A stretch of DNA of 64,000 bases from Haemophilus parainfluenzae (GCF_014931415.1 NZ_CP063121.1:806001-870000), one strand, 5' to 3'. Positions 18,909 to 28,840 are shown, counted from the first letter of the stretch. The notes: generated by a model not told the origin, from the sequence alone. Numbers and translations: made by a program.

Positions 18909-19784
18909 ATGGTTTATCAAATCCTAGCATTGTTTATTTGGAGTAGTGCCTTTGTAGCCGCTAAATACACCTTTACAATGATGGACACCATTTTGATGAT
19001 CCAAGTTCGTTTATTCATGGCGGCAATTATTGTGATGCCACTCTTTTTTCGTCGTTGGAAAGGCGTGTCTAAACCGATGCGAAAACAGCTTTGGTGGCTA
19101 GGTTTTTTTAATTATACAGCCACCTTTTTGCTGCAATTTATTGGCTTAAAATATACGAGCGCGGCGAGCGCAACGACTATGATTGGATTAGAGCCGTTAT
19201 GTGTGATTTTTATTGGGCATTTTTTCTTTCAAGATCGTGCGAAATGGTATCATTGGTTGTGTGGCGCTTTTGCCTTTTTAGGCGTGGCCATTTTAATTTT
19301 AGGTGGGCATGGCAATGAAGGCGCAAGTGAAATTAGTTTATTGGGTTGCTCATTAGTGGTTGCGGCAAGTATTGTATTTGCTTGTTGTTTACGTTGGACG
19401 AAAAAAGTGGTAGCAACGGTTTCTGCTCAAGCCTATACATCGATTTCTATCGTATTAGCGACCATCACCATGCTGCCATTTACTTTATTACTGACGGAAA
19501 GCTGGGATATCCATTTTAACTGGCTTGGTTTCTTCGGTTTGATTTATCTCGGCGTAGCATGCAGTTGGTTTGCCTTTTGGTTGTGGAATAAAGGCTTAAA
19601 TTCAGTAGATGCAAAAATCTCTGGAATTTTGACCGCACTTGAGCCGATTTTCGGTGTCTTTTTGGCGGTATTATTGCTTAACGAAGAGGTTTCACTTGTT
19701 TCAGCACTTGGGATTATCATTATTGTGGCTTCAGCCCTAGGCGTAAGTTTATTACCGAAATGGTTACATAAAGAAATTAATTAA
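18909..19784 (+). CDS. EamA-family (DMT) transporter
   Basis: 291 residues with ten hydrophobic helices in two repeated EamA halves (first from FIWSSAFVAAKYTF, second from GCSLVVAASIVFACCLRW). The C-terminal ALEPIFGVFLAVLLLNEEV motif is typical. Family members export or import metabolites across the inner membrane; the substrate is not predictable. A USS core lies between the panF stop and this ATG (about 18900), and prmA follows 12 bases after the stop. A second USS sits near 19631. Confidence 0.88.
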   Translation: MVYQILALFIWSSAFVAAKYTFTMMDTILMIQVRLFMAAIIVMPLFFRRWKGVSKPMRKQLWWLGFFNYTATFLLQFIGLKYTSAASATTMIGLEPLCVIFIGHFFFQDRAKWYHWLCGAFAFLGVAILILGGHGNEGASEISLLGCSLVVAASIVFACCLRWTKKVVATVSAQAYTSISIVLATITMLPFTLLLTESWDIHFNWLGFFGLIYLGVACSWFAFWLWNKGLNSVDAKISGILTALEPIFGVFLAVLLLNEEVSLVSALGIIIIVASALGVSLLPKWLHKEIN

Positions 19785-19796
19785 AAGGAAAAGAAG

Positions 19797-20684
19797 ATGG
19801 CGTGGATTCAAATTCGCTTAAATAGTACAAATGAAAAAGCTGAGAAAATTAGCGATTTTTTAGAAGAAATTGGCTCAGTTTCGGTCACATTTATGGATAG
19901 CCAAGATACGCCGATTTTTGAACCACTTCCAGGCGAAACGCGTCTGTGGGGAAATACCGATGTGATCGCCTTGTTTGATGCAGAAACCGATATGAATGAA
20001 ATTGTGAGCCTGCTAAAACAAGCACATCATCTAGATGAAAATACGCCTTACAAAATTGAGCAAATCGAGGATAAAGACTGGGAACGTGAATGGATGGATA
20101 ACTTCCACCCAATGCAATTTGGCAAACGCTTATGGATTTGCCCAAGCTGGCGTGAAGTACCGGATCAAAATGCGGTGAATGTGATGCTTGATCCTGGTTT
20201 AGCTTTCGGGACAGGTACCCACCCGACAACCGCACTTTGTTTAGAGTGGTTAGATGGTTTAGATTTAATAGGCAAAACTGTCATCGATTTTGGCTGTGGC
20301 TCAGGCATTCTTGCCATTGCTGCTCTTAAATTAGGTGCGAAAAATGCGATCGGTATTGATATCGATCCACAAGCGATTCTCGCTAGTCGTAATAATGCGG
20401 AACAAAATGGGGTGGCAGACCGTCTTCAGCTTTTCTTATCCGATGATAAACCTGCCAATTTAAAAGCAGATGTCGTTGTGGCGAATATTCTTGCGGGCCC
20501 GTTAAAAGAACTTTACCCGATTATCTCCCAATTAGTGAAAGAGGGGGGCAATCTTGGATTATCGGGCATTTTAGAAACACAAGCACAATCGGTATGTGAT
20601 GCTTATACACAATCCTTTGATTTAGATCCTGTTGCAGTGAAAGAGGAATGGTGCCGTATTACAGGTAAATTAAAATCGGCTTAA
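19797..20684 (+). CDS. prmA: Ribosomal protein L11 methyltransferase
   Basis: 295 residues. The N-terminal substrate-recognition domain ([24 protein letters not shown]) is followed by the class I SAM-binding domain with [20 protein letters not shown] and the [14 protein letters not shown] motif. It trimethylates several residues of ribosomal protein L11. The [15 protein letters not shown] segment is a hallmark. It has a GGAAAAGAAG ribosome site and ends 147 bases before dusB. A USS core is at about 20229. Confidence 0.96.
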   Translation: MAWIQIRLNSTNEKAEKISDFLEEIGSVSVTFMDSQDTPIFEPLPGETRLWGNTDVIALFDAETDMNEIVSLLKQAHHLDENTPYKIEQIEDKDWEREWMDNFHPMQFGKRLWICPSWREVPDQNAVNVMLDPGLAFGTGTHPTTALCLEWLDGLDLIGKTVIDFGCGSGILAIAALKLGAKNAIGIDIDPQAILASRNNAEQNGVADRLQLFLSDDKPANLKADVVVANILAGPLKELYPIISQLVKEGGNLGLSGILETQAQSVCDAYTQSFDLDPVAVKEEWCRITGKLKSA

Positions 20685-20732
20685 TTTCTTTTTGTCAATT
20701 AAAAAAAGTGCATTTTTTGAACAAAATTCACT

Positions 20733-20760
20733 TTGCAAAAAAAAGAAAAATGCGTAATAT
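20733..20760 (+). promoter_or_regulatory. Candidate dusB-fis promoter with GC-rich discriminator
   Basis: TTGCAA (20733-20738), a 16-base spacer and TAATAT (20755-20760) are followed by AGCACCCC. A C-rich stretch after the -10 is the discriminator type expected of growth-rate-controlled promoters such as E. coli fis. About 65 bases of untranslated leader follow. Confidence 0.5.
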
Positions 20761-20831
20761 AGCACCCCTTGTCGGTTGCTATTGTGACCTGACTTGATGG
20801 AGATAGGACTTGTAATTGGGGATAACATAAA

Positions 20832-21812
20832 ATGCGAATTGGTTCTTACGAATTAAAAAATCGTATTTTATTGGCACCCATGGCAGGTATCACGGATCAG
20901 CCCTTTCGACGTTTATGTGCCCATTATGGTGCAGGATTAACGTTTTCAGAGATGATGTCTACTAATCCACAAGTTTGGCATACAGAGAAATCGAAACTTC
21001 GTTTAGCACATAGTGAAGAGTTAGGATTAAATGCGGTGCAAATCGCAGGTTCTGATCCTTTAGAAATGGCCCAAGCTGCAGCAATTAATGTAGCCTATGG
21101 TGCTGAAATTATCGACATCAATATGGGCTGTCCCGCAAAGAAAGTAAATCGAAAATTAGCGGGCTCTGCACTGCTTCAATTTCCTGATTTAGTGGAAAAA
21201 ATTTTAAAAGAAGTGGTGAATGCCGTTGATGTGCCTGTGACGTTGAAAATTCGCACAGGTTGGGATAAGGCAAACCGAAACTGTGTGCAAATCGGCAAAA
21301 TTGCAGAACAATCTGGTATTCAAGCTTTAACCATTCATGGGCGGACGAAAGAATGCTTATTTGAAGGGGAAGCGGAATACGACAATATTCGAGCAGTCAA
21401 ACAATCCATTTCAATTCCTGTTATTGCGAATGGTGATATTGATTCTGCCTCGAAAGCGAAAAAGGTACTTGAGTACACAGGTGCCGATGCAATAATGATC
21501 GGTCGTGCTTCATTAGGCAATCCGTGGCTTTTCCGAGCAGTGGAAGCGCTAGTAGAACATGATACGATAATTCAAACACCAAGTTTACGTGAAAAGTGCG
21601 GTCATATTTTGCGTCATATTCAAGAACTTCATCAGTTCTATGGCGAGCAAAAAGGCTATCGAATAGCCCGCAAACATGTCGCTTGGTATTTACAGGGAAT
21701 TCAACCCGATTCCGTTTTTAGACAGACTTTTAACGCAATTAATGAACCGAAAGAGCAATTAATTGTGCTGGAAGATTTTTTAAATTCAATTTTGGATAAA
21801 GAAAAATGTTAG
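20832..21812 (+). CDS. dusB: tRNA-dihydrouridine synthase B
   Basis: 326 residues, FMN-dependent TIM barrel. It reduces uridines in the tRNA D-loop. Motifs are [15 protein letters not shown], the catalytic Cys in [27 protein letters not shown] and IPVIANGDI followed by [16 protein letters not shown]. The gene overlaps fis by 7 bases, the conserved dusB-fis operon of gamma-proteobacteria. One USS core sits near 21593. Confidence 0.96.
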   Translation: MRIGSYELKNRILLAPMAGITDQPFRRLCAHYGAGLTFSEMMSTNPQVWHTEKSKLRLAHSEELGLNAVQIAGSDPLEMAQAAAINVAYGAEIIDINMGCPAKKVNRKLAGSALLQFPDLVEKILKEVVNAVDVPVTLKIRTGWDKANRNCVQIGKIAEQSGIQALTIHGRTKECLFEGEAEYDNIRAVKQSISIPVIANGDIDSASKAKKVLEYTGADAIMIGRASLGNPWLFRAVEALVEHDTIIQTPSLREKCGHILRHIQELHQFYGEQKGYRIARKHVAWYLQGIQPDSVFRQTFNAINEPKEQLIVLEDFLNSILDKEKC

Positions 21813-22105
21813 AACAACAACGTAGTCCGTCTGAAGCGTTAACCGTTTCAGTTTTAAACTCTCAATCACAAGTAACAAACAAACCATTACGTGATTCAGT
21901 AAAACAAGCTTTACGCAATTACTTATCACAATTAGATGGTCAAGATGTGAATGATCTTTACGAATTAGTATTAGCGGAAGTTGAACACCCGATGTTAGAT
22001 ATGATTATGCAATACACCCGCGGTAACCAAACCCGTGCGGCAAACATGCTCGGTATTAACCGTGGTACATTGCGTAAGAAATTGAAAAAATACGGTATGG
22101 GCTAA
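21806..22105 (+). CDS. fis: Nucleoid-associated DNA-binding protein Fis
   Basis: 99 residues, one longer than E. coli Fis. The C-terminal helix-turn-helix is clear ([28 protein letters not shown]), preceded by the dimerisation helices ([19 protein letters not shown]). Fis bends DNA and adjusts rRNA, tRNA and recombination activity with growth rate. Translation probably depends on dusB because of the overlap. A bidirectional terminator follows. Confidence 0.97.
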   Translation: MLEQQRSPSEALTVSVLNSQSQVTNKPLRDSVKQALRNYLSQLDGQDVNDLYELVLAEVEHPMLDMIMQYTRGNQTRAANMLGINRGTLRKKLKKYGMG

Positions 22106-22123
22106 TTTAAGCTTAGCAAAAAG

Positions 22124-22152
22124 AAAGGCGAACATTATTGTTCGCCTTTTTA
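22124..22152. terminator. Bidirectional terminator between fis and tonB
   Basis: Ten-base arms at 22124-22133 and 22140-22149 surround a 6-base loop, with T residues after the right arm and A residues before the left arm. Confidence 0.82.
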
Positions 22153-22157
22153 TTTAT

Positions 22158-22958
22158 CTATTGAATAGTGAAGCTAATTGGTACACTGACTGAAGAAGCA
22201 AATCCCGCGGGTTTTGGACCAACAGGTCTCGCACTTCTCACAGCCTCAAGCGCTGCATTATCTAAGCTTTCATCACCAGAGGAAGTTGTTACACGTTCTC
22301 CAGATAAGGAACCATCTGCTCCCACGCTAAAACTCACACTCACCACGCCTTGTTTACGCATCATCTTAGCACGAGCGGGATAGCGTTTGTGGCGTTCAAT
22401 TTCACGTCGAATCGCTGCACGATAAGCATTCAGTTCATCCGTATTAGTACCAGAACCACCTTGAACACCATTTGTACCAGGTTGGCCTGTAGTCGTTGCT
22501 TTAGAATTCGCCGTAGCCGTTGAATTGATATTCTTATCACCAATCGGTAAATTCTTTGGCATCTCTACCGGTTTCTCTGTTTTTACCTCATTTTTAGGTT
22601 TTTCTTTGGGCTTCTCTTTCGGTTTTGGTTTCGGTTTTTCAATTGGTTTTTCTGGCTTTTTCTCAGGCTCTTTTTTCTTCTCGGGTTCCGGTTGCTTTGT
22701 CGGATCCGCGACAGTTTCCTGTTTTTCCTGTTCAGGCTCTGCCTGTTGAGGTTCAGGTTCCGGCTCTGGAGCTGGTTCTTCCACTCTCATTCCTTGAATC
22801 ATTTCCATTGAAATCGTTGTAGAAATTTCGCCTTCCGCATTACTTGCCGCTTCACTTGGCTTATGCCAATTCCAAAGCAATGCGCCTACAATGGCACCAT
22901 GAACCAATAGAGAAATAACCAAACCTAATAATGATCGTTTCGCTTGTTGGCTGTTCAT
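22158..22958 (-). CDS. tonB: TonB energy-transducing protein
   Basis: 266 residues. A single N-terminal anchor helix ([21 protein letters not shown], with the key His) is followed by a long Pro/Glu/Lys-rich span at about residues 55-130 ([27 protein letters not shown]) that bridges the periplasm, and a C-terminal domain near residues 180-266 with [21 protein letters not shown]. It powers outer-membrane receptors for heme, transferrin or siderophores. The start overlaps the exbD stop (ATGA). Confidence 0.96.
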   Translation of the reverse strand: MNSQQAKRSLLGLVISLLVHGAIVGALLWNWHKPSEAASNAEGEISTTISMEMIQGMRVEEPAPEPEPEPQQAEPEQEKQETVADPTKQPEPEKKKEPEKKPEKPIEKPKPKPKEKPKEKPKNEVKTEKPVEMPKNLPIGDKNINSTATANSKATTTGQPGTNGVQGGSGTNTDELNAYRAAIRREIERHKRYPARAKMMRKQGVVSVSFSVGADGSLSGERVTTSSGDESLDNAALEAVRSARPVGPKPAGFASSVSVPISFTIQ

Positions 22959-23431
22959 TGATTATGTCCTACTCCAACGCCTCCACGTGCAACTCCGCCT
23001 AGTGTTGGCGTATTTTTTGTTTCATTTTCTTGCGTTGTTTTGTTTGGTGAACCTTTATCTTTCATCGAAACAATCGCGACATTTTTAATGTCGTTTTTCG
23101 ATAACATGTCAGTAATCGTCACAAAATCCTGGAAAGAGGCTTCTGCATCAATTTTTAATGTGACTTTCTGATCTTTATTCCAGCTCGCGATCTCTTTTTC
23201 AAGGGCTTCTTGGGAGATCGGTTTATCATTAAAATAAAGTTGTTTATCTGCCGTCACGGTTAATAATTTGGCTAATTCATCTGATTTGAATGCGACCGTT
23301 GAACTGGCTTTGGGCACATTGACTTGAATTTTTCCTTGAGAAATAAAGGATGCGGTGATCAACACTATCGCTAATAACACCAACATAATGTCGATGAAAG
23401 GAATAATGTTGATTTCATCAAATTTTTTCAC
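22955..23431 (-). CDS. exbD: Biopolymer transport protein ExbD
   Basis: 158 residues. One N-terminal membrane helix with the functional Asp is visible ([24 protein letters not shown]), then a periplasmic domain. The C-terminal tail is Gly/Val-rich ([16 protein letters not shown]) and extends somewhat past E. coli ExbD. It works with ExbB as the proton-driven motor for TonB. The start is 2 bases after the exbB stop. Confidence 0.96.
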   Translation of the reverse strand: MKKFDEINIIPFIDIMLVLLAIVLITASFISQGKIQVNVPKASSTVAFKSDELAKLLTVTADKQLYFNDKPISQEALEKEIASWNKDQKVTLKIDAEASFQDFVTITDMLSKNDIKNVAIVSMKDKGSPNKTTQENETKNTPTLGGVARGGVGVGHNQ

Positions 23432-23433
23432 AA

Positions 23434-23886
23434 TTATTCCTTATCTTTTTGAGCGTTTAACACTTTCCATTTTAAGCGGTTAACTTCCACTTTACGACCT
23501 AAACCGTTATAGAAAATCATGGAAGGGATTGCCACCAAAATACCCAAAGCAGTTGCTTTTAAGGCAAGAGAGAGATGCATCATGATTGCGCCAGCATCAA
23601 CATCACCGCCCGCCTGACCAATTTGATAAAAGGTTAATAAGATACCAATTACCGTTCCTAACAAACCCACATAAGGTGCGTTTGCGCCAACGGTTGAAAT
23701 GATTGTCATATTGCGATTTAAATCAATTTCAAGAGCGTGTATATTGGAATATTTAGCGACATTGACACGGCTTAAAAAGATAAAACGTTCAATCACAGTA
23801 GCAAGCATGATTACACTCATAAGAAGTAAAAGTCCGATAATGATGTAATCACTATATTGTTGTAAAAACTCAAAAAGTTTTGGCAT
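23434..23886 (-). CDS. exbB: Biopolymer transport protein ExbB
   Basis: 150 residues, the short Haemophilus-type ExbB with three membrane helices. The MotA/TolQ/ExbB signature is visible as [17 protein letters not shown] and [24 protein letters not shown]. It forms the pentameric stator of the TonB motor. It leads the exbB-exbD-tonB operon and lies 41 bases downstream of a Fur-like box. Confidence 0.96.
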   Translation of the reverse strand: MPKLFEFLQQYSDYIIIGLLLLMSVIMLATVIERFIFLSRVNVAKYSNIHALEIDLNRNMTIISTVGANAPYVGLLGTVIGILLTFYQIGQAGGDVDAGAIMMHLSLALKATALGILVAIPSMIFYNGLGRKVEVNRLKWKVLNAQKDKE

Positions 23887-23926
23887 CTGATAATCCCTTT
23901 GTGTGTTCTAAAAAATAAAAATGAAT

Positions 23927-23941
23927 TGAGAATTAATTTCA
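23927..23941 (-). promoter_or_regulatory. Candidate Fur box upstream of exbB
   Basis: The 15-mer TGAGAATTAATTTCA matches the 7-1-7 Fur consensus TGATAATNATTATCA at 11 or 12 of 14 positions. Its position 41-55 bases before the exbB start suits iron repression of the TonB operon. Confidence 0.5.
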
Positions 23942-24010
23942 ATTAGGAGGGAATTTTATCAAATGGAAAATAGAGCGTAAATATAAATCAGAAAAATGAT
24001 CATTTTTTTG

Positions 24011-24044
24011 ACCGCACTTTGAGATAAATCATCGAAAGTGCGGT
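24011..24044. repeat. Inverted USS pair between bcp and exbB
   Basis: Reverse and forward USS cores (24011-24020 and 24035-24044) pair around a 14-base loop. On the minus strand, the direction of bcp, the stem is followed by As rather than Ts, so it is not a canonical terminator for bcp. Confidence 0.7.
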
Positions 24045-24060
24045 TGTTTTTAGAGGGGAT

Positions 24061-24528
24061 TTAAAGGGATTGCAGGTAATCTAAGACAACTTGATGATGT
24101 TCGCCTGTTTTGAATTTATCAAAAACGTGTTGAATTTTGTCTTGTTCATCAATGAGGAAGCTAATACGATGAATACCATCATAAGTGCGCCCCATAAATT
24201 TCTTTTCCCCCCATACACCAAATTGCTCGGCAACCTGGTGATCTTCATCAGAAAGCAAGGTGAAATTGAGCGACTTTTTCTCAACAAATTGAGCGAGTTT
24301 TTTTGGGGAATCTGTACTGATGCCTAAAATAACCACACCTAATTTTTCTAATTCACTTTTGGTATCACGCAAACCGCATGCTTGAGTTGTACAGCCTGGT
24401 GTTAAAGCTTTTGGATAAAAATATATGAGTACTTTTTTGCCTTTAAAGTTGCTAAGTGAAACCGGTTGATTGTCTTGATTTAAAAGTGTGAATTGTGGTG
24501 CTAAGTCACCCGCTTGTAATGTTTTCAT
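24061..24528 (-). CDS. bcp: Thioredoxin-dependent thiol peroxidase (Bcp / PrxQ)
   Basis: 155 residues, thioredoxin fold. The peroxidatic Cys46 and resolving Cys51 are in ALTPGCTTQACGLRD, the PrxQ pattern. It reduces hydroperoxides using thioredoxin in the cytoplasm. Divergent from dapA, with the shared 116-base intergenic region presumably holding both promoters. Confidence 0.95.
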   Translation of the reverse strand: MKTLQAGDLAPQFTLLNQDNQPVSLSNFKGKKVLIYFYPKALTPGCTTQACGLRDTKSELEKLGVVILGISTDSPKKLAQFVEKKSLNFTLLSDEDHQVAEQFGVWGEKKFMGRTYDGIHRISFLIDEQDKIQHVFDKFKTGEHHQVVLDYLQSL

Positions 24529-24644
24529 AAAAAATCCTTAAAAATGTAAAAAATGATTTGTAAATTCAAGCTATTTTAGCGATTATAACTAAGCATTTTC
24601 AAATGTTATGGTTAAAAAATAGGATAGATATAAATGGAGTGCTT

Positions 24645-25541
24645 ATGACTACGCAAACCCCCTTATTTTCAGGCAGTATTGTTGCTTTAGTGACCCCAAT
24701 GGATAATCATGGACACATTGATTTTGAAACGCTAGAAAAACTAGTTGAGTTTCATATCAATTCTGGCACAGATGCGATTGTTTCTGTGGGGACAACGGGT
24801 GAATCAGCCACTTTAAGCATTGATGAAAATGTACGAGTAATTGAGAAGACGGTTGAGTTCGCAAAAGGTCGTATTCCTATTATTGCAGGGGCGGGAGCAA
24901 ATGCAACGAGCGAAGCCATTGTGATGACAAAGTTATTACATGATAGCGGTGTAGTGGGTTGCTTATCTGTGGTGCCTTACTACAATAAGCCAACTCAGGA
25001 AGGTATGTTCCAACACTTTAAAGCCATTGCAGAATGCACGGATTTACCACAACTTCTTTATAACGTACCAGGTCGTACGGGTAGTGATATGAAACCTGAA
25101 ACCGTGGCACGCTTAGCAGAAATTGATAACATTGTAGGAATTAAAGAAGCGACGGGAGATGTCTCACGTGTTACTGCAATTAAAGAGCTTGCAGGTAAAG
25201 ATTTCATTGTGTTAAGTGGTGATGATGCAACAGGACTAGAAGCGATGAAATTAGGCGCAGAGGGAGTTATTTCTGTGACAAATAACCTTGCAGCAAAAGA
25301 TATGGCTGCAATGTGTCGCTATGCTTTAGCGGGCGATTTTGCGAAAGCGGAAGAAATTAATGCACGTTTAATGCCTTTACATAAAGATTTATTTATTGAA
25401 TCAAATCCAATCCCGGTTAAATGGTCGGCATATCGTTTAGGTTTAATTAAGACTCCACATTTACGTTTACCTCTTACTGTGTTAAGTGAAAGCGCGCAAG
25501 TAAGAGTAGAAGAAGCATTAAAAATTGCTGGCTTAATTTAA
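24645..25541 (+). CDS. dapA: 4-hydroxy-tetrahydrodipicolinate synthase
   Basis: 298 residues from the ATG at 24645, giving [19 protein letters not shown]; an earlier in-frame start at 24603 would add a non-conserved extension, and TGGAG precedes the chosen start. It condenses pyruvate with aspartate semialdehyde in lysine/meso-DAP synthesis. The Schiff-base Lys is in VGIKEATGD, the catalytic Tyr in [10 protein letters not shown], and [11 protein letters not shown] is the dipicolinate synthase motif. bamC follows, as in E. coli. Confidence 0.96.
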   Translation: MTTQTPLFSGSIVALVTPMDNHGHIDFETLEKLVEFHINSGTDAIVSVGTTGESATLSIDENVRVIEKTVEFAKGRIPIIAGAGANATSEAIVMTKLLHDSGVVGCLSVVPYYNKPTQEGMFQHFKAIAECTDLPQLLYNVPGRTGSDMKPETVARLAEIDNIVGIKEATGDVSRVTAIKELAGKDFIVLSGDDATGLEAMKLGAEGVISVTNNLAAKDMAAMCRYALAGDFAKAEEINARLMPLHKDLFIESNPIPVKWSAYRLGLIKTPHLRLPLTVLSESAQVRVEEALKIAGLI

Positions 25542-25545
25542 TAAA

Positions 25546-25573
25546 TTAAAGGGTTGTTTTTACAGCCCTTTAA
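25546..25573 (+). terminator. Hairpin after dapA
   Basis: Eleven-base arms (25546-25556 and 25563-25573, one G-T pair) form a stable stem. The following T run is weak, so termination may be partial and some transcripts may reach bamC. Confidence 0.5.
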
Positions 25574-25642
25574 ACTTTCGACTTTTTTATTTGTCAAAGA
25601 GCGGTCATTATTTTAATTATTTTTTATTGAAGGATTTAAGGA

Positions 25643-26644
25643 ATGAAAAAAATCGTACTGAGTTTAGTCGCAGCAGCATTATTATCGGCGTGTTCAAACA
25701 GCGTAGAAAAAATGCAGACGGCTAATGACACTTATCAAAATTCTGATCGTGAAATACCGAGCTTTTCTCCTTTAGCAAGTGGTGGTGTAACATTGCCGCA
25801 AGCCGATCCGACTTATGAACTTCCTCAGCTTAATGCGAAAAAAGAACGCGTGGATATTCGTCCGCCTTCAACCCCATTAGCGATTATCAAAAATTCTTTG
25901 ACACAATTTGATGGCGAACGTGCATTGATTGTTTATACGGATGCGCAAGCAGAGCTTTATAATCTCAAACAAATTGAGCGTTTATTAAAAGAAGAAGGCA
26001 CGAATTCAACTTTAAATGGTGCAGTATTAATTAGCGATTGGGCGCCAACAGGTCGTGCAGATGATAAAGCCAATACAGAGATCCGTTATAAAATTGAACA
26101 AGTTACGGCGCAAGATGCAAGTGCGTTAGCGGTTTCTGTAGAGCAAATGCGTCGTGATGGTGTGATTTACACACCAAATCAAGCAGATAAACAACGCTAT
26201 GCATCGGATCGTTTAAATCGTTTTGTTGCTGCGCTTACTAATGCTTATAACAAGCAACAACAAGATTTAAATAATGCTTCTGCAGGACCTTTCCAATCAG
26301 GTTTAATTACTGATACGAATGGTAGAATGGCATTAGGTATGGATGCAAGCTTTGGTCAAGCATGGCAACGTTTAGGTTCGGTTTTACCGAAATTAGGCTT
26401 TAAAGCTACATCGGAATCTGCTGGCCGTGGCTATCGCGAGTTAAAATATAAACCATTGGATAAACAAGAGTGGCTACGTTTAGGTGTGAATCCGCCTAAT
26501 TTAGAAAAAGGTGTTTATCAAATGCAAATTTCTGCAGTGGGTAAACAAAGTGCGGTCGTGATCACTGATGAAGATGGCAAGGCATTACCAAATGAAGCGG
26601 CTCAATCCTTGTATTCAGCATTAAGTGTATTACTTGCACAATAA
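25643..26644 (+). CDS. bamC: Outer-membrane assembly lipoprotein BamC
   Basis: 333 residues. The lipobox LLSAC has Cys17. The unstructured N-terminal lasso and two helix-grip domains of BamC (NlpB) are consistent with the layout, with GQAWQRLGSVLPKLGF in the second-domain region. It is a peripheral subunit of the BAM complex that inserts beta-barrel proteins. Location after dapA is the classic context. A USS dyad terminator ends it, and an internal USS is at about 26549. Confidence 0.93.
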   Translation: MKKIVLSLVAAALLSACSNSVEKMQTANDTYQNSDREIPSFSPLASGGVTLPQADPTYELPQLNAKKERVDIRPPSTPLAIIKNSLTQFDGERALIVYTDAQAELYNLKQIERLLKEEGTNSTLNGAVLISDWAPTGRADDKANTEIRYKIEQVTAQDASALAVSVEQMRRDGVIYTPNQADKQRYASDRLNRFVAALTNAYNKQQQDLNNASAGPFQSGLITDTNGRMALGMDASFGQAWQRLGSVLPKLGFKATSESAGRGYRELKYKPLDKQEWLRLGVNPPNLEKGVYQMQISAVGKQSAVVITDEDGKALPNEAAQSLYSALSVLLAQ

Positions 26645-26660
26645 TATGAGTTGAGAAATA

Positions 26661-26694
26661 AAAAGTGCGGTTCAATTTGACCGCACTTTTTTTA
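26661..26694 (+). terminator. USS-dyad terminator after bamC
   Basis: Inverted USS cores (arms 26661-26671 and 26680-26690) followed by a run of seven or more Ts. It lies between two converging genes. Confidence 0.82.
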
Positions 26695-26706
26695 TTGGTA
26701 GAGACG

Positions 26707-27003
26707 TTATTCAGCTTTTACGCCTAAGTTACCAATTTTTACACCAAGATTACCGAGAGAAACCGGATCCAGATAATCCCCTAAGAATTTGAATAACTCA
26801 CTTAATTCTGTAAATGAGCGTTTGATTTTTACTTGATCTTCTACTTTACGCACAAATTCATAACGCACATTTTCGCCTTCAAAATAAGCCGTGAGCGTGA
26901 GATAAATGGTTTCAAAAAAATGGCTTTGAGCCCCTTCTTCACCCGGATCACTGATACGGACATTCCAAGTATTGTTAAATAAAACTTCTGTTTTGATTGA
27001 CAT
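26707..27003 (-). CDS. Small uncharacterised protein
   Basis: 98 residues, no signal peptide and no membrane helix. The sequence is rich in aromatic and acidic residues (FFETIYLTLTAYFEGENVRYEFVRKVEDQ) and looks like a small alpha/beta domain, ending in a short duplication (NLGVKIGNLGVKAE). No family with known function was recognised. AGGAAG before the ATG is a good ribosome site, and it follows arfA in the same orientation 26 bases on, beyond the arfA terminator. Confidence 0.7.
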   Translation of the reverse strand: MSIKTEVLFNNTWNVRISDPGEEGAQSHFFETIYLTLTAYFEGENVRYEFVRKVEDQVKIKRSFTELSELFKFLGDYLDPVSLGNLGVKIGNLGVKAE

Positions 27004-27028
27004 ATAGACTTCCTCTGTTTGTTATTTT

Positions 27029-27283
27029 TTATACTGAAATTGAAACGAAAAACCCGATGATAAAATTTCTGAAATCAAAAACTTTATCATCGGGCTTTTC
27101 AAACCAATTGCTCGCATATTTTGCTTTGCGTTGGTAACTGCCTTTACCTTTACGTTTTTTCTCAACGCGTTGGCGGAATAATTTGTCGTGTAATAGTGCC
27201 ATCACGGCATTATCTTTCACGACACCTTTGGTGTGTTGATAAATGGGCTGATTTTCAACCGCACTTTTTGTTTTTTTCGTCAT
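27029..27283 (-). CDS. arfA: Alternative ribosome-rescue factor A
   Basis: 84 residues from the ATG at 27283, which has AGAGG upstream; a longer start at 27328 is open but would add non-conserved residues. The core [41 protein letters not shown] is diagnostic of ArfA, which recruits RF2 to ribosomes stalled on mRNAs without a stop codon. A terminator-like hairpin lies inside the 3' part of the frame (27047-27094), so many transcripts should lack a stop and be tagged by tmRNA, as known for E. coli arfA. A hydrophobic tail ([14 protein letters not shown]) would mark the full-length form. Confidence 0.92.
   Translation of the reverse strand: MTKKTKSAVENQPIYQHTKGVVKDNAVMALLHDKLFRQRVEKKRKGKGSYQRKAKYASNWFEKPDDKVFDFRNFIIGFFVSISV
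27048..27094 (-). terminator. Intrinsic terminator or RNase III hairpin inside arfA
   Basis: On the minus strand a perfect 12-base stem (27083-27094 with 27053-27064) is followed by five Ts (27048-27052), all upstream of the arfA stop codon. Termination here yields a non-stop message. Confidence 0.85.
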
Positions 27284-27348
27284 ATTTACCTCTAAAAAAT
27301 TGCCGTGAAGTCGTTCACGGCAAGTCATTATAGCGAAAATGAATAGAA

Positions 27349-27699
27349 TTACAAAATGGTGAGTACGCTTTCAGGCGGTCGTCCAATTTTAGCTTTTTCA
27401 CCTTTTACGACAATCGGGCGTTCTAATAGGGCTGAATTTTCACTGATGGCTTTTAATAAATCATCATTCGTTAATGCAGGATTAGCTAACCCTAATGATT
27501 GATAAAGCTCATCTTTGGTACGCATCATTTTTCTGACATCATCTAATCCTAATTTATTAGCCAGTTGCTGCAATGCTTCAACAGAGTAGTGTTGTTGTAA
27601 ATAAAGTTCAATCGTCGGTTGAATGCCTTTTTCTTCTAATAAAGCTAAGGTTTCACGGCTTTTTGAGCAACGCGGATTATGATAAATCGTCACAGACAT
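27349..27699 (-). CDS. arsC: Arsenate reductase (glutaredoxin type)
   Basis: 116 residues. The N-terminal motif [11 protein letters not shown] holds the catalytic Cys11, and the C-terminal region [23 protein letters not shown] has the conserved Arg used with arsenate in ArsC. Thioredoxin-like fold using glutathione/glutaredoxin. No arsenic operon lies nearby, and several stand-alone ArsC/YfgD paralogues in gamma-proteobacteria have no proven arsenic role, so the substrate is not certain. It is divergent from the AI-2E-type permease. Confidence 0.87.
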   Translation of the reverse strand: MSVTIYHNPRCSKSRETLALLEEKGIQPTIELYLQQHYSVEALQQLANKLGLDDVRKMMRTKDELYQSLGLANPALTNDDLLKAISENSALLERPIVVKGEKAKIGRPPESVLTIL

Positions 27700-27793
27700 A
27701 ACGTTTCCTTCTATTTTATGTTGAATGAGTGGATATAGGATTGATTTAAATTTTAACTTATAATGACAAAAAATACTTGTTTAGGAAGACTTT

Positions 27794-28840
27794 ATGTTAG
27801 AAATGCTAAAAAATTGGTATAGCCGTCGCTTAAGCGATCCGCAGGCGATGGGGCTACTTGCCATTTTGTTGTTTGGCTTTATTGCGATTTATTTCTTTAG
27901 TGATTTAATCGCCCCGTTGCTGATTGCCATTGTATTAGCATATTTATTGGAAATGCCAATTAATTTCCTAACGAAAAAATTAAAATTTCCTCGAATGCTC
28001 GCCACTCTAGTCATTTTTGGTGGATTTATAACTTTGGCATTATTAATTTTCTTCGGGCTTGTACCTACACTATGGAATCAAACCATTTCTTTGTTAAGTG
28101 ATTTACCGGCGATGTTCAATAAGTTACATGAATGGTTGTTAGCCCTTCCTGAGCATTATCCTGAACTCATTGACTATACCATGATTGACACCTTTTTCAG
28201 TGCTGCTCGAGCGAAGATTTTGGGCTTTGGTGAATCTGCGGTGAAATTGTCGATTACCTCATTAATGAACCTTGTATCACTGGGTATTTATGCGTTTTTA
28301 GTGCCATTAATGATGTTCTTTATGCTGAAAGATAAAACTGAGCTTCTTGCTGGCGTGAGCCGATTTTTACCTAAAAATCGTCTTTTAGCCTCTAAAGTAT
28401 GGAATGAAATGCAGCAACAAATTGCGAATTATATTCATGGTAAGCTGTTGGAAATTTTGATTGTCGGCGTGGTGACTTATATCATCTTTTTAAGCTTTGG
28501 TTTGAATTATCCGCTCTTACTTTCTGTTGCCGTTGGGTTGTCTGTATTAGTGCCTTATATCGGCGCGGTATTGGTGACGATTCCTGTTGCGTTAGTGGCG
28601 ATGTTCCAGTTTGGCATTTCCCCAACGTTTTGGTATTTAATTGTGGCCTTTGCGGTGAGTCAACTTCTAGATGGAAACTTGTTGGTACCGTATTTATTCT
28701 CTGAAGTCGTTAATTTACACCCTTTAGTAATCATTATTTCAGTGCTGATTTTTGGCGGATTATGGGGATTCTGGGGAGTATTCTTCGCGATTCCATTGGC
28801 AACGCTCGTCAAAGCTGTGATAAATGCATTGCCGGATTAG
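27794..28840 (+). CDS. AI-2E-family transporter (PerM/YdiK type)
   Basis: 348 residues with about eight hydrophobic helices. The family pattern is visible: an N-terminal pair ([35 protein letters not shown]), a central soluble loop, then [19 protein letters not shown] and the conserved ending [22 protein letters not shown]. Some members export quorum signal AI-2, others are Na+/H+ antiporters, so the substrate is open. A TATAAT is at 27759-27764 and a terminator follows. Confidence 0.88.
   Translation: MLEMLKNWYSRRLSDPQAMGLLAILLFGFIAIYFFSDLIAPLLIAIVLAYLLEMPINFLTKKLKFPRMLATLVIFGGFITLALLIFFGLVPTLWNQTISLLSDLPAMFNKLHEWLLALPEHYPELIDYTMIDTFFSAARAKILGFGESAVKLSITSLMNLVSLGIYAFLVPLMMFFMLKDKTELLAGVSRFLPKNRLLASKVWNEMQQQIANYIHGKLLEILIVGVVTYIIFLSFGLNYPLLLSVAVGLSVLVPYIGAVLVTIPVALVAMFQFGISPTFWYLIVAFAVSQLLDGNLLVPYLFSEVVNLHPLVIIISVLIFGGLWGFWGVFFAIPLATLVKAVINALPD

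Noticed and set aside
24603..24644. Earlier dapA start
   Set aside because: The added residues are not part of DapA, and the 24645 start gives the usual 298-residue length.
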